Assembly: GCA_943737045.1 (NCBI GenBank)
Contig: CALSFV010000657.1
Coordinates: 310,001-374,000, forward strand
From: Parapristionchus giblindavisi
Taxonomy: Eukaryota > Nematoda > Chromadorea > Rhabditida > Diplogasteridae
DNA: 64,000 nt
Direction: 5' to 3'
The notes below the pieces were generated by a model, which worked only from the letters and a program-made list of their open reading frames with translations, made no database searches and had not been told where the DNA came from. The translations under genes and the position numbers were made by a program. Positions 19,204-32,000 of the stretch are shown here, one piece after another (the first letter of the stretch is position 1; each line of letters begins with the position of its first letter).

Positions 19204-21616
19204 CTAGGCCAGACCGGCAGCCTTGAGACTGTAATCGTAGAGTTGTTTGCAAGCGAGATCATCAAGGGCCACTGCGCTTTCTGCACGACGGGCGCAATCA
19301 CTGAAAAAATATTTTTAGTAATTTTAAATGAATATTAAAATGTTATCTCTATCGATTTTTTCTGAATTCTGTTTCATTCACTATTCAAAAAGGATCAAGT
19401 GTAGCGGCTTTGTGTGCAATAGCTAATCAGAAGAAGATGAACGAACAATTATTCAAGATAGAAGTACCCCTTGCATGGGACCATGTTAGCACACAATCAG
19501 TCGTTTAGTGGCTGCCATTCCCTCCGCGTTTGATAAAGGTCATTAAACGTCACAAATAAAATTAAAACTTACGCGTAATAGCATCCGGACACTCCTTTGA
19601 CAGTCTTCGAAAGAGCCAGGAAAAGCGAAGTTTGCGCTCCATCCTTTGCTGTCTTCATGAAGAAGGCTCTGGAGGAGTGAATCGATGATTGTACACACCC
19701 CAACCTAATTTGACTCTCCACTCTGCCCACACACTCTCTCTCTCTCTCACAAGGCGAGTGAGTGTGGCCAGAGCTGATAGTTTCAAATTATCTTGGGATT
19801 TCCCATTAAACTACGATAATTACTCACAGGACATTCGTGTAGACCAAGTTGAACCATCCATAATGGCGGGCTAGCTCGGTTCTGACTACTCCAGGATGGA
19901 GCGAGTTCACGGTCACGGTCGTGCAACCATCCGCGCGCAATCGACGCGTCAGCTCGCGCGCATGCATCACCTAATCGATAATTACGTCAATTATGCTCTA
20001 TCATCGATTAATTTCAATATTCGAAAATCTTTATTCGAAAATCTGAAGTACGAAACATACATTAACCAGTTTTGATCTGCAGTAGGAGGCGAAGTTAGAG
20101 CCATATCCAGCTTCTGTGTCGATCGTCTCTAGATTGAGAGGGTCTGACTGAAATTTTTAAATATTTTGAAGGCGTTCATGGTAAATTTTCCGGTCTACCC
20201 ACACTCTCTCGCAGAATAAAACGAAGTGAGAGAGTGTGATCAGAGGCCGTTGTCAACAAACGTGATGTCACAAGCGTAGGGGATGATTTTTGGTAAACGG
20301 TCTGCGCCTACGGTTGTGACGTCAAGTTTGTCGATAAACCGTTAGTCATCGCGAGGCGACCCAAACGAACCGATTCATGTGCAAGACTGGAGACATTCAC
20401 AACTCTGCCCTCATCAGACTTCTCCAGCAACGGAAGAAGTAGTTCAGTCAGAAGAAAGGGACCTGGAACATAGATCAAAGAATATAAATTTAATATCAAA
20501 ATACTAAACGATACTTCAAACAATAAAGATTTCGCAACAAATGCCCAAAGGTGAAAATACATTTATGACAAAGATCAAAGATCAAATATCAAAGATCAAA
20601 GATACCAAGATGATTGCATTGGAATGTCATTTCATGTCCATCTTCGGTAAGTTTCCAATTGGGATAGAAGACGCCGGCGTTGTTTACCAAAATATCGATG
20701 TGACTTTCTACTGAAAAGATCAAAGATCAAAGTCTAAAGATCAAACTAAGGTTAGCTTACATTTAGCGATTCGATCGGCGCAGGCGCGAACACTGGCGAA
20801 TTTGGCAAAGTCACAGTTCACGTAGATTAGTCGGGTAGCATCACAGCCTTTCTGATATTAATCATGGTGGTCAATTTTCATTCATTTTTATTAACTTATG
20901 AGGTTCTGTGATCTCCCGACATATTATACTCGAAAAGGAGGGTTTATCGCTCGATTTATTGGCTTTATTGATTGATTTATTTGATTTATTGATCGATTTA
21001 TTTGATTTATTGATTGATGTATTATTACCTGCGCGAGTGCTATCCTTGCTTCATTGGCACGCACCTCACTTCTACATAACATGTAGACCTCAATGAGACG
21101 AATAGAGATCAAATATCAAACGAGAGTACACCTTGATTAATCCATAGACTAAACTACAGTTTGTATACCTTGGCTCCTTTGAGATTCAGGCCTCTAGCAG
21201 TCTCCAATCCCAGTCCGGTATTCGCGCCAGTCACCAAAGCGATCTTTCCCTTTGCGGAGACGCGTTCAGTGAACTGACCGCCTTTGAAATATTTCCTGTA
21301 AATTGTCTACTGAATCTTTTCGAATTTTTCTCAATTTTAGGATGCTTTTATCTAGACCCTCTCATTTCCTCTCTTTTATCTGACGGTTTGGCAAAAGGAA
21401 CACATCAAGCTAATAATTTGACTCTCTACATCGGCAATACTCACTCGCACACAAGGATAGCGAGAGAGAGAGTTGACAGAGCGGAGAGAAAAAAATAGCC
21501 CGGTTTGAGCCTTTAACCGAAGCATGTGTTCTAGCGAATGAGGCTTACCTCAATAGATAGAGAAATAGAGTTCCTCCTACCAAAATAAGAATAAGTGAAT
21601 ATTGATTGATTTCCAT
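19204..21616 (-). CDS. Short-chain dehydrogenase/reductase, retinol-dehydrogenase-like (SDR2)
   Basis: Ten exons at 21616-21549, 21295-21169, 21088-21029, 20851-20761, 20710-20606, 20462-20371, 20147-20061, 19970-19828, 19668-19573 and 19300-19204 encode 321 residues. Every exon length equals that of SDR1 except the last (97 against 94 nt). Motifs: N-terminal hydrophobic anchor, TGANTGLG, NNAG, NVSS, YCRSK, and the canonical LHPGVVRTE that SDR1 lacks. The role is NAD(P)-dependent oxidoreduction of a lipophilic alcohol or carbonyl at a membrane. It is inverted relative to SDR1 and shares an exon 1 start of MEINQYSLILI. The ATG follows TTTATAG directly. Its introns are small, apart from family A MITE material, in contrast to SDR1. 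Confidence 0.9.
19330..19565. repeat. Dispersed repeat shared with 52120-52390
   Basis: SDR2 intron 9 contains CTGAATTCTGTTTCAT, GATAGAAGTACCCCTTG and CAGTCGTTTAGTGGC in the same order as in the intron of the unknown gene at 52120-52390. This indicates fragments of one interspersed element. No coding frame is recognisable. Confidence 0.6.
21394..21516. repeat. TTAA palindromic MITE, family A
   Basis: Within SDR2 intron 1. It contains AAGCTAATAATTTGACTCTC at left and GACAGAGCGGAGAG with terminal CTTTAA at right. The left TTAA is lost. Confidence 0.6.
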
Positions 21617-21961
21617 CTATAAAGATATTATTTATGTCATTGTTTAGGACATGGATAATACTGTTTTGTATTTGTATATGCATCAATTGTTCTAAAGTAA
21701 GCGTTACTTTCTTAAAGTCACACCCAAAGCTAATTTCATTCTCCTCATTGGCAAAAACTCAGATAGAAAGAAATGTACTCCACCACGGCGGCTCAATGAT
21801 AGTAATTAAGAAGCTCTTGCCTGAGAAAGAAAGTATCGCAAACTGAGTGATGATAAGCAGTAAAACATCTAGGTTCTCCCAGCGCGAAAGTTAATTACGG
21901 TATATCTGGGCGCTCGCTTCTGACTAGACCTATCATCGAGTTTTACGATTCGCGAGTCATG

Positions 21962-22034
21962 CTGAGATGGCTTAGTGGATAGAGCTTTTGTTTAGCGATC
22001 CGAACCTCGTAGGTTCGAATCCCGCCCAGTGCAA
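21962..22034 (+). repeat. tRNA-like sequence, probable tRNA-derived SINE head or pseudogene
   Basis: An A-box-like TGGCTTAGTGGATAG and a perfect B-box GGTTCGAATCC are correctly spaced, but the anticodon stem and acceptor pairing are poor. It is not a functional tRNA. Confidence 0.6.
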
Positions 22035-22497
22035 ATCAACTTTGCCGATTTTTCGTAATGCAAGAGCATTCAAGCCAAAGTTAAATGTAGGGATTTCTCT
22101 TAATTGAACCGCCGTGTCCACAGTGTATTTTCACACCTTTATTATGTTTAACAAACTATGAAAAACTGTTTAATAACATTTCACAGATCTTGTGTATCTC
22201 TATGAGTATTTACCCTCTCGTAGACAAAGAAATTGAGAGTGTGGCCATAACGGAGAGTCGCTTTTCGAATTTTTGGTGTCGAACATATAAGTAATGGCAA
22301 AAGGAATGAATTAAAAACAAACATAAATAATAAATATATAATAGCATAATAAATAATAGTTATGAAATATGAAATTTGAAACAATCAATAGATGAGCAAG
22401 TATGTATGCATATTAAACTACGCGTGAGAGGTGATAAGAACCTCTCAATTGATAAGAATGCTTGATGAGGCATAGAACAATATGAGCAAAAGAATTT

Positions 22498-22569
22498 GAT
22501 CTCGGGCGGGCTCGAACCGCCGGCCTTCTGTGTGTTAGACAGATGTGATAACCACTACACCACGAGATC
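22498..22569 (-). tRNA. tRNA-Val (AAC)
   Basis: Identical 72-nt copy on the minus strand with TTCTTTTG downstream. It is divergent from the copy at 23537, with a TIR element lying between the two. Confidence 0.95.
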
Positions 22570-22675
22570 AGGTGATAGGTTTTGGAAAGGAGTCAATCAA
22601 GATATTAAGTGCACAAGCTATAGCGAGATGACACATGGTTTCTGTAAGCATGTTGGAACAAATCGTTCAAAATGG

Positions 22676-23440
22676 TTTTAGCTCGCCTTTTCCATATCCA
22701 ATATCACGACTTCGGTTGGAGGTCACTATCACAAATTTTTGATAGTTATAAATTTTTGATAATTTTTTCTGGTCTCCGGTATGAAACCAAACACCAAGTT
22801 CTTGATCCGAAAATTGTAGACTCTATGGGAACAGATATGCTTGCAATCCATGACCCATATTTCCCGCAATTCTACCCTGCAGAGAAAATCTTTAAAAATC
22901 GTTCCAAAACATGAAAGTTCCCATTATAATTGGCTATGTTTTGTTTTATTTGAAAAGAATAAAACAAAACATAACCAAATATAATTTTTAAAAAACATAA
23001 TTTTTTCCAATTTGGTAGATTGGTGAGCTGGTTTAAAGGAAGCGTAACCTCTCTCAATGGTCTCTTCGACGCGTAATGCTATCTCGTTGTTAGAGAACAG
23101 AGAAATAGTGTGCACAATGTAGAGACCATTGAGAGAGGTAACGCTCCCTTTAATATTAAGAAAAAATGGAAGCATCCGCAAATATGAAGTTAAAAAAATT
23201 TTTTTAGAATTTTTCCAAACGATGGAATTTCGATGGAATATCATGCATATTATCCTTCCCTAATATTTCTTTCAAGAAAATATTGCTATCATATCCATTC
23301 CAAAAGAGAAACTTCCGTTTTCAGTTTTCGGTCCCGAACTTGGTTTTGAGCAGCATTCCGCGGACTAGTGATTCCAAAAATTTGTGTAAGTCACCACAGA
23401 CCATGGTCATGATATTGGGCAAGGAAAAGGCGAGCTAAAA
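22676..23440. mobile_element. TIR element, 765 bp, non-coding
   Basis: Terminal inverted repeats begin TTTTAGCTCGCCTTTTCC and include CCAATATCA further in. An internal inverted pair, CGTAACCTCTCTCAATGGTCTC (about 23042) and its complement (about 23125), forms a second hairpin. No transposase is recognisable. It sits between two divergent tRNA-Val genes. Confidence 0.65.
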
Positions 23441-23536
23441 ACATTTTTTGTGCCAAAAATCACCAATTTGCTTGTCCACTAAATATCTTGATACACTTAC
23501 AATTAATCGACCATTTCCGCGGTTTCACCACTATCT

Positions 23537-23608
23537 GATCTCGTGGTGTAGTGGTTATCACATCTGTCTAACACACAGAAGGCCGGCGGTTCGAGCCCGC
23601 CCGAGATC
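23537..23608 (+). tRNA. tRNA-Val (AAC)
   Basis: Fourth identical 72-nt copy, with discriminator A and a T-run of a dozen immediately downstream as a polymerase III terminator. Confidence 0.95.
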
Positions 23609-24879
23609 AAATTTTTTTTTTTTTGAAAAAAGTGGTCCAAACCGCTCACGGCTCTAACATAAACCAAGTTTTAAATGTTCCCACCCCACAATGATTTTAA
23701 AAGCAACGTACTCGAGTAAAGTAACGTATGCCTAACAAGAAACAGCATCCAAAACATTTTTTCGTGTAAACATAATACATGTTAAGTTAGTCTCGTTTAT
23801 TCTATAGATATTCAACATTTAACACTCAACAACGATCGGGGTCACAGTTCTAGAATGGGATAGGGGGGGGGGGTCAAAGATCAAAGATCAAATCAAAACG
23901 ACTCGATGATGAGAAGAAGTGACGACAGATAAACAACTCGTAAACAACAAGATAGGAACGCTTCCGGACGTCCGTGTGTCCGTTGCGGTCGAACGTGCGG
24001 ACGATAGAGCAGAAAGAACAAGAGTGATTGAGACAGAGTAAGGGACGCACATGCACAGATTTAGGGGGTAACATTGAATATCAATCGATAAAGGGGAAGT
24101 AACATGGATAACCGATCAATAAAGAGGCGGAACTTATTATCGATTGGGCAACAATTATTATAATAATAGCGAAAAAACAGGAAAATAGCAAGAAGTTACG
24201 ATAGTGGTGTGGGATTTAGTTCGTATATATAGCAAACGAGTTGATAAAGTATTATAGGATTGGGATTACATTAGGCCGACGATGAGGTTACGGTAAGAAT
24301 GAGATACTGTAGATCAAATCGATTGAAAAATAGTTTTCATCCACGGACAGCTCTAGAGTTCAGTGTACTACTATAGACAATACGGAGTAAAAGAAGAATA
24401 ACAAAATATTTTAGCAATTAAAAAATACTACACATATTATTAATCGATAATAAAATGGGGACGGGGCGGACTTAGCTTATATATAATCGATTGATACAGT
24501 AACCGTAAATGTGGAGCGGTCAATTGGGTCAGACAGGCAACTAGAGGGTGTGGAGCACGACGTATATTGAAGAGAAAGAACGGGGATTAGAGATGGGCGG
24601 AGCTACGCGTGAGGAACCGTGATGTGATTGATTTATTGATTGATATTGATTAAATCAAAAATAAAGAATAAGCGATAAGCATATAACATACTAGGATATA
24701 ACAGTAAGACCGAGAACAAAAACCGATAACAAGATTAACACATACTTGTAAGGGGAAACGAGAAGAAAATGTGAAATTGCATATATAACCTAAAAAAAGT
24801 GAAGTGATGCAAACTTGGCAGTCAGCCAACATTCAAAAAGCGCGCCATTGGCTACGGTATTGATGCGCATGTTCGCGCC
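23609..24879. other. Spacer downstream of the SBNO gene
   Basis: AT-rich, with a G-run near 23868 and a GATCAAA run at 23875-23893. The minus strand carries AATAAA-type signals (plus-strand TTTATT near 24632), a plausible poly(A) site for SBNO. No exon chain is seen. Confidence 0.45.
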
Positions 24880-27231
24880 TTATTTCGATGCTGGCGCCGC
24901 TGCAGCGGACGACGTCGATGGTTCCTCCTTCTTCGTCTTGTCCTGATCCACGAAGCATCGACCACAGTGCTCCTCCAGCTGCGAGATCAGTGTACGAACG
25001 TACTGAGGAAGAACGAGTAGACCTGAAAGAGATCAAGAGATTAAAGATCAAAGATCAAGATCAAGATAATTAAGATCAAAGATCGCAACAACGTATAGGC
25101 GTGTTAATAAACATAAAAAGAATCTATCAACGCACTGTATGCATTTCCAAACCATATCAAGTGCCAGAAACATCAAATCAACTAGTGCACACCACGCAAA
25201 TCGCTAACCAAGATCACTTCACCAAATGATCAGAGTACACACAAATCACATAGTTCAAAGAGAAAACGACAAACTACAAAACACATGACGTACCGACAAT
25301 CTTCTGGTCGTTCTCCGTTCGCACGCGTATTACTTGCATCCGATTAGCGCGTCTATCACGACCACCACCCGATAGGACGTCCTCGACTACTGGCCATACT
25401 GAGAGCACCTGAATATGAACATGATAACTAACGAGGTATTGATTGATTGATTTGATTATTGATTTTATAGTTCTTGCCAAGTAAGTAATGACCCATCACA
25501 ACACTTACAGACTAAACAATGACACAGTATCGATCGATTGAATCTCTTAGTAATCGATACTCCCCTTATTACGGTAATGGGGAAAAATCAATCAATAATT
25601 CACTAACCGATCCCGACAGTACAAAGTAGGTCCTCGTCCTTCTTCCCACCTCACAGTACATCCCCGATGACTCGTTCTTGCACTTACCGTGCACGTACGC
25701 GTGCTGACACTGTTTATTCGAACCTGAAAAAAATAGGGTTACGGTCATGCATCATTGGTAGACTATGGTTACGGTATCCGGGAATATGAATCTGTAACAG
25801 CGACATTAACGATACTAGCACGAAATCGCAGGTTACAGTATATCAACAATCCACTCACTCACCTTCGTACTGCTCCTCCCACACCTTCTGCGCCTCTTCA
25901 GGTGTGGTCTTCTCGAAACGCTTACTCAACTCGGCAAACGTCTCCAGTTTGGCCGATCGACCGGTTGACGGACGTGTCACCGCGTACAATCTACAACAAT
26001 ATTGTAGAAGATTTCAGATTATGCAAAACTATTAAATTGCCATTATTTACATCATAGAGCCAGTGAACTGTACGTACAAATAAATACGTTAATTCATTTT
26101 CATTTTTAAAACATTTGTGTTTAATAATAAGTCGCAAAGTTAAGTATGCAAATAGGAGTTTCATTTGGTCAACAAGATCATAAATTCATACCGTGCACCC
26201 GACTCGAGTCGTTTCTTTCCGATACCGTAGACGAGAGCGGCGATGCGTTTACGATTCGCACCCACTGTCGAGATGTAGAAACCATCCTGTCAGAGGAACC
26301 GTTGTAATTTACATCAATCTTTTTTTTATTTATTAATATTATTATTATTGCTACTTATTGAAAAAAAAAGTCTCTACAATCACTTTGCACGACTCATCAA
26401 TTGACTTCAATATCATATCGAAACATGAAACCAACAGGCCCCCTATGCAACCAGTCAGGAGGCCAGTGTTCTGGGATCAAACTATATCATTCTCCGATCA
26501 GCGCACTACACAGATCAAACATCAAAGATCATCCTCTCACCTCGCCAGTATTGTGCTCCTTCCAGATGGCGTGGGCATCACTCCAACTCACTCCACGTTC
26601 GACTCCAATCTGAGAATACATCATCCAATCAATAAATATTACGATTTCATTGATTCAATCGATACATACTGTCCTAAATTAAAATAAAATCCATTACACA
26701 ACGATCTATCCAATAAATCGATAAAAAGTTTAATCAATCAATAACTACCGTATACCTTATGCATCTCCACCCTGAACGATCCCTTGTCTCGTCTACCGAG
26801 GAAGACGCGCGTCTCCAACTTGCGTACCTGATCTCCACCTGTGCCCAGATCTGCAAATTACATAAATAAATCAATCAATAAAATGATTATTTAATATTTA
26901 AAATAAGAATAAAACCTAGTATGCATACTTTCCACCAAGAAACAAGGAACAATTCTACCCTAATTATCCAATCAATACATTTTACACAAGTACAGCACCC
27001 GCTCATCAGATCAATCAATAACTACCGTGCCAACATTTTTTAAAAATCAATCAATCAATAAATCAATATGCCATCACTACCGTACCCATGATGCCCATAT
27101 CGTAGGTGCCATCGTGTTTGGCCTGCTGTATGAGTTCGGCGAGAATGTCAGCAAAGTAAGCGAAGAGGGCGTTCTGTGCGTGTACAGGAAGGCCGAGGAT
27201 GCGATTGAGGAACTTGGCGATTGAGGATGCG

Positions 27232-27265
<34 letters not shown>

Positions 27266-29030
27266 TATTTATATATTTATACCAAAGAAAATAAAATAAG
27301 TCACTGGGAAAGTAAACCCATTGAGAAAGTGCGGAAAATCAGTTTTGAATTCCGGCGAATTTAAATTTGCGAGGGATAAAATTTCCACAACATACATACA
27401 GTCGCGCCGGAAAGTCAGTGCCAACTTTTTGTTTTTGTTATATTTTGTGAACCAATCGTGTTATCGGGCCGCTCTCGCGAGTTCTTATGGGAAATTTATC
27501 GAGGAATCTGACCCTGATATTGACGAGTCATGAAAAATTCTCATCATTGCGTAATGATGACGCAATCGAAGTGCACTTTTTTGAAAAATCAGAACTCAGA
27601 GGAAAATTTTTTTGCAGCCTACCATTCTTCTAGAAGATAGAGATCTTCGTGTCGGCTACTCAGAAAATTTTTTTTAGGTTGCTGCGATTTTTTTCAATCG
27701 CGGCGGCCTTGCTGCAAGATGGCGGCTGCAAACTCATATCTCAGCTCCAAGACATGCTAGAGACTCGTTATTGGGATCAAAATTATCCTTATCATGTCCC
27801 AAATAATCCCTGAATGTATGGTCTTGATCGGACCACAATTGCCTTCAGTACACCAAAAAGTAATTTTTTCCGATGACCTAACTTTGAGGGCCTACAATTA
27901 TGAGAGTGATTTTTCTAAAAATGTGGTTCTTGTGCTAAAATGTGCCAAATCCATCATAGAATATGTCTACGAGTTTGGGTGGACCCATCTTGCAAACCCT
28001 CGGTGCCACATCAGTCTTTACCGCACGTACTCACTGCGCGTGCGCGCGCCGCTCCCCTTACAAGGGAGAGAGAAGGGGAGGGAGGGAAAGGGCTGGAGGT
28101 GCGCCGCCGTAACGAGTGCCTTCTCGCTTGACACTTACCGTGAAAATGGTAAGCAAGCTGCTTTCACCAAAGTGTGAGGATGACTTCTGGGATGGATTTG
28201 GCACATTTTAGCACAGGAACCACATTTTTAGAAAAATCACTCTCATAATTGTAGGTCCTTAAAGTGAGGTAATCGGAAAAAAATGACTTTTTGGTGTACT
28301 GAAGGGAATTGTGGTCCGATCAATACCATACATTCAGGGATTATTTGGGACATGATAAGGATCATTTTGATCCCAAGAACGAGTCTCTAGCATGTCTTTG
28401 AGCTGAGATATGAGTTTGCAGTCGCCATCTTGCAGCAAGGCCGCCGCGGTTGAAAAAATCGCAGCAACCTAAAAAAATTTTTCTGAGTAGCCGACACGAA
28501 GATCTCAAACTTCTAGAAGAACGGTAGGCTGGAAAAAAATTTTCCTCTGAGTTATGATTTTTCAAAAAAGTGCACTTCGATTGCGTCATCATTACGCAAG
28601 AATGAAAATTTTTCATGACTCGTCAATATCAGGGTCAGATTCCTCGATAAATTTCCCATAAGAACTCGCGTGAGCGGCCCGATAACACGATTGGTTCACA
28701 AAATATAACAAAAACAAAAAGTTGGCACTGACTTTCCGGCGCGACTGTAACATAAGTGTAACTGTCCCCATAAATAATTAATTAATGATAGAATATATCA
28801 AATAGGAGCGCTCCATAAGATATCGTACTACATTCGATACATTATCATGCGCATGTTATCTTGACAACCATCAACGCCCGCAAATCGAGGTCCCATAATA
28901 CAAGCAATCACGGACACGAAATCGCCAGGTTTATCTCGGATCTACTTTCCATTTTTCGACTTTAAAAACAGCCTCAAAACACGTAAATATGAATTCAGAT
29001 AGAAGGTTAGATTTGCATTGGTCACTATTG

Positions 29031-29079
<49 letters not shown>

Positions 29080-32000
29080 AACTAACCTCTCAATCGAGAA
29101 TACAGCAGTCGGGGCTGAGGGATCGATGCCTTGAGGCACAGACAGCACACCCACTCCTTCGAGGTACACACACATGTCTGCAATGAGTGCAATGATTACC
29201 ATTTATCATTCAATCAACAAATCAATTAATCAGTCAGTCAGCCAATCAATAAATGAAATTATAAATCAATCAGTCAATTAGTCAAGTTCCTTCGTAATTG
29301 AATACTGTCATGTTTTTTTCCTGCCAAAGTCTATTGCCGGAAAACAGGGGAAACTTGAACCAGTTTTCCGAGTTCCGTGTTTCAAAAAATAAAGAGAAAA
29401 GATCGATAACGCTCAAATGTACCGTACCTTGGAAGAAGTTACCGGGCTTGTAGTCTTCGGGAGGCGGTATGAGAGGTGGTCGAATCTGACCAATCACCGA
29501 CCGCAGTAGTACATCGAGAGCCGATCGACCGTACCTGGAGGAAGATCAAAGATCATTGACAAAATTACAGTATCTATAGATTGAGAAAGATGGAAGCCCG
29601 GACAACCCGGCGATTCGCAGTATCGACTATGCCATAAATAGCTGCTCACTTCGTGTCAAAGTTGAACTGGGACAGGTCTCTGCTTTCAGTGGCACGACGA
29701 TCACCATGAGTGAGTGCTCCCAGCGATTCCAGACGTTTCGCCACGATTGAGGCGAATCTGCGAACGTCAAATAAATCTAATAAATAAATAATGAATAATC
29801 TAGTTCAATAAAATCAATATAAAAATAAAAATAATATTAATAATAATAATAAAATGAAGGGGTACCTCTTCTCTCCAGCCAACTCGGAAATGAGGAAAAT
29901 GTATTCGGGGGCGGAGACTTGATTGGAACGATGCGTACGACCTGCACATCAATAATATTATGTTTATTGATTTTACATATCGATTTCTAAGCCCTTCCTG
30001 TTTGTCCTATGAGCACACGACTTCAGATATAGTAATAATAGTCGTAAATATCATGAATACGAAAAACAATTACAAATTATAAACGCATATTATCTTAACA
30101 GACATTCTCCCACTCACCAAACTGCTGAATAGCCTTGTCGGCAGACCACGGCAACTCCAGTGTAATGTGCACGCGCCGACGCTTGTTTGGCGCACGACGA
30201 TCCGACTGCAATACTCAATCAATCAATACTCTTTCGAATCAATCGACAATCATCGGTCCCATCACGATTGGATGATCGAATACCGTACCTGTAGTGAGAT
30301 ACCAGACGACGCGGCTTCAGAGATAATCGCGATCACCTTCTCACCCTGTGCAAATATCGATTTGAATTGGTGGCAAAATTCAAAAGGCAAATTTTGGCGC
30401 GAACCTTCATAAACTTGTCCTTTTCGTCCATATTCATCAATTCGAGAGGAACATCGGCACCAGTATGTCGTAACTCATACTCGACCTAGATAAGAAAAAT
30501 AATAATACTTAAATAAATTAAACATAAATGTTGAAAATGTTCAAAATACAAGGAATAAAATACTAATAAAATAAATAAAAATGAATAAAATAAAATAAAA
30601 GCCCACCTCTCCGTCCTCTCGCTGCACGATGCGACCCTTGCGACCGGTCATCTAAATATTGAACAAAATTAAAAATTAATTAAGCAATTTAGAAAGAATA
30701 AACGCTTCCTGAAGTCAACAAACAAAATGATCAATAATCAATCAATAATCGAGGGGACTACCGTAGACTAGACCATACTACCGTAGTAGCAGACTACCGT
30801 ACCTCAGCAACAAACTCGGGTCCTCCCAAGTCGTCAATGAGTTGATCGAGAGTGTTGGCGGGAAGACTTGGTCCGAGACGTTCCACTGCCGCCAATAGTT
30901 CAGCCTAAAAATAATAATAATAATATTATTAATAATAATAATAATAATAATAATAACATACGTGGGCTAACTGCACTTATAATGTAGTATTATACAACAA
31001 TTGAATAACCCTCCCCCATTATTTCATTGGCATCCACACCCGGCACATTCCCGTCTCACCTTATCTACATCACCCCAGCAATTTGTCTCCTTCCTCAATA
31101 CTAGTGATGATATATGAAAGCAGCACATAAATACCTTAATCATTTGGGGATTAGTCGTCTCTGGATCTCCGTCGACTAGACGCGATGACGTCATAAAGTC
31201 CGTTGCTGTCTTCTTCTGTAATTCAACAGATCAAGACATGAACCCATGGTAACCTAACAGTGCACCAAAGATCATAGATCAAACTACAACTAAGCCAAGA
31301 TCAAAGACCAAAGATCAAGGTACAAACCACAGCATCACTGGCAATCTGTCGTTGTTTCTTCGCCGCTTGCAGCTTCTCCAGCTTCCGCTGCATCTTCCGC
31401 TTCTTCCTCTTGCGCAGACGACGACGCTCGCGACGTCGTTCAATTTCAATCTGGAAAAGATCAAAGTCCATAACACAAACTGCAGACACTATCCTCGTAA
31501 CCTGTCATCGTGTCGCTATGATGATAAAACAATAATCGTATCATGTGCACAACCTCATGTAAATCTACTACCTTTAAGCCAAGATATTTCAATAAAATAA
31601 CGAAAGAGAAAAATCAATAATCATGATCCTACCGTAACCCTACCGTACCTTTCGCCGCTCCTCCTCTTCGTCCGTTCGTCGTTTCGGCTTTTGGGGCGAG
31701 TCTTCGACCACTTGCTGTTTCGACGCCCATGGATCATCTGGAAGAATGGTAAATGAAAGCTATTCGATGGTTCATTATTTCATGCTTATTTATGTAGGGG
31801 AAGAAGAAACATTTAGCTCAGTTAAGCTAGTAGTAACGAGGGTGAATCACGCAATCAACTGCGTTGAAACAGATGATGATCATTTACGCTAACCATACGT
31901 GGACAACCTTTGTCGCGGGATATTAAAATCGGCTGTTTCGGACGCAAAAAATAGGGTGGGTGGGACGCAACGATTTCATTTTCGAGTGAATTTTGGCTAA

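Noticed and set aside
20908..21112. Repetitive Ile/Asp-Leu frames near 21.0 kb as a repeat protein
   Set aside because: Produced by TTGATT-type repeats in SDR2 intron 3; not coding.
23042..23150. Candidate structured ncRNA from the strong hairpin
   Set aside because: It is internal to the 765-bp TIR element and is best explained as transposon structure.
24833..25073. Separate small genes on both strands
   Set aside because: The region is the last coding exon of SBNO; those frames are shadows.
27794..28177. 127-codon plus-strand frame in the 27.4-kb element
   Set aside because: Lies across an inverted arm and the spacer of the foldback; no transposase motif (no DDE/DDD pattern or HTH), so not called a gene.
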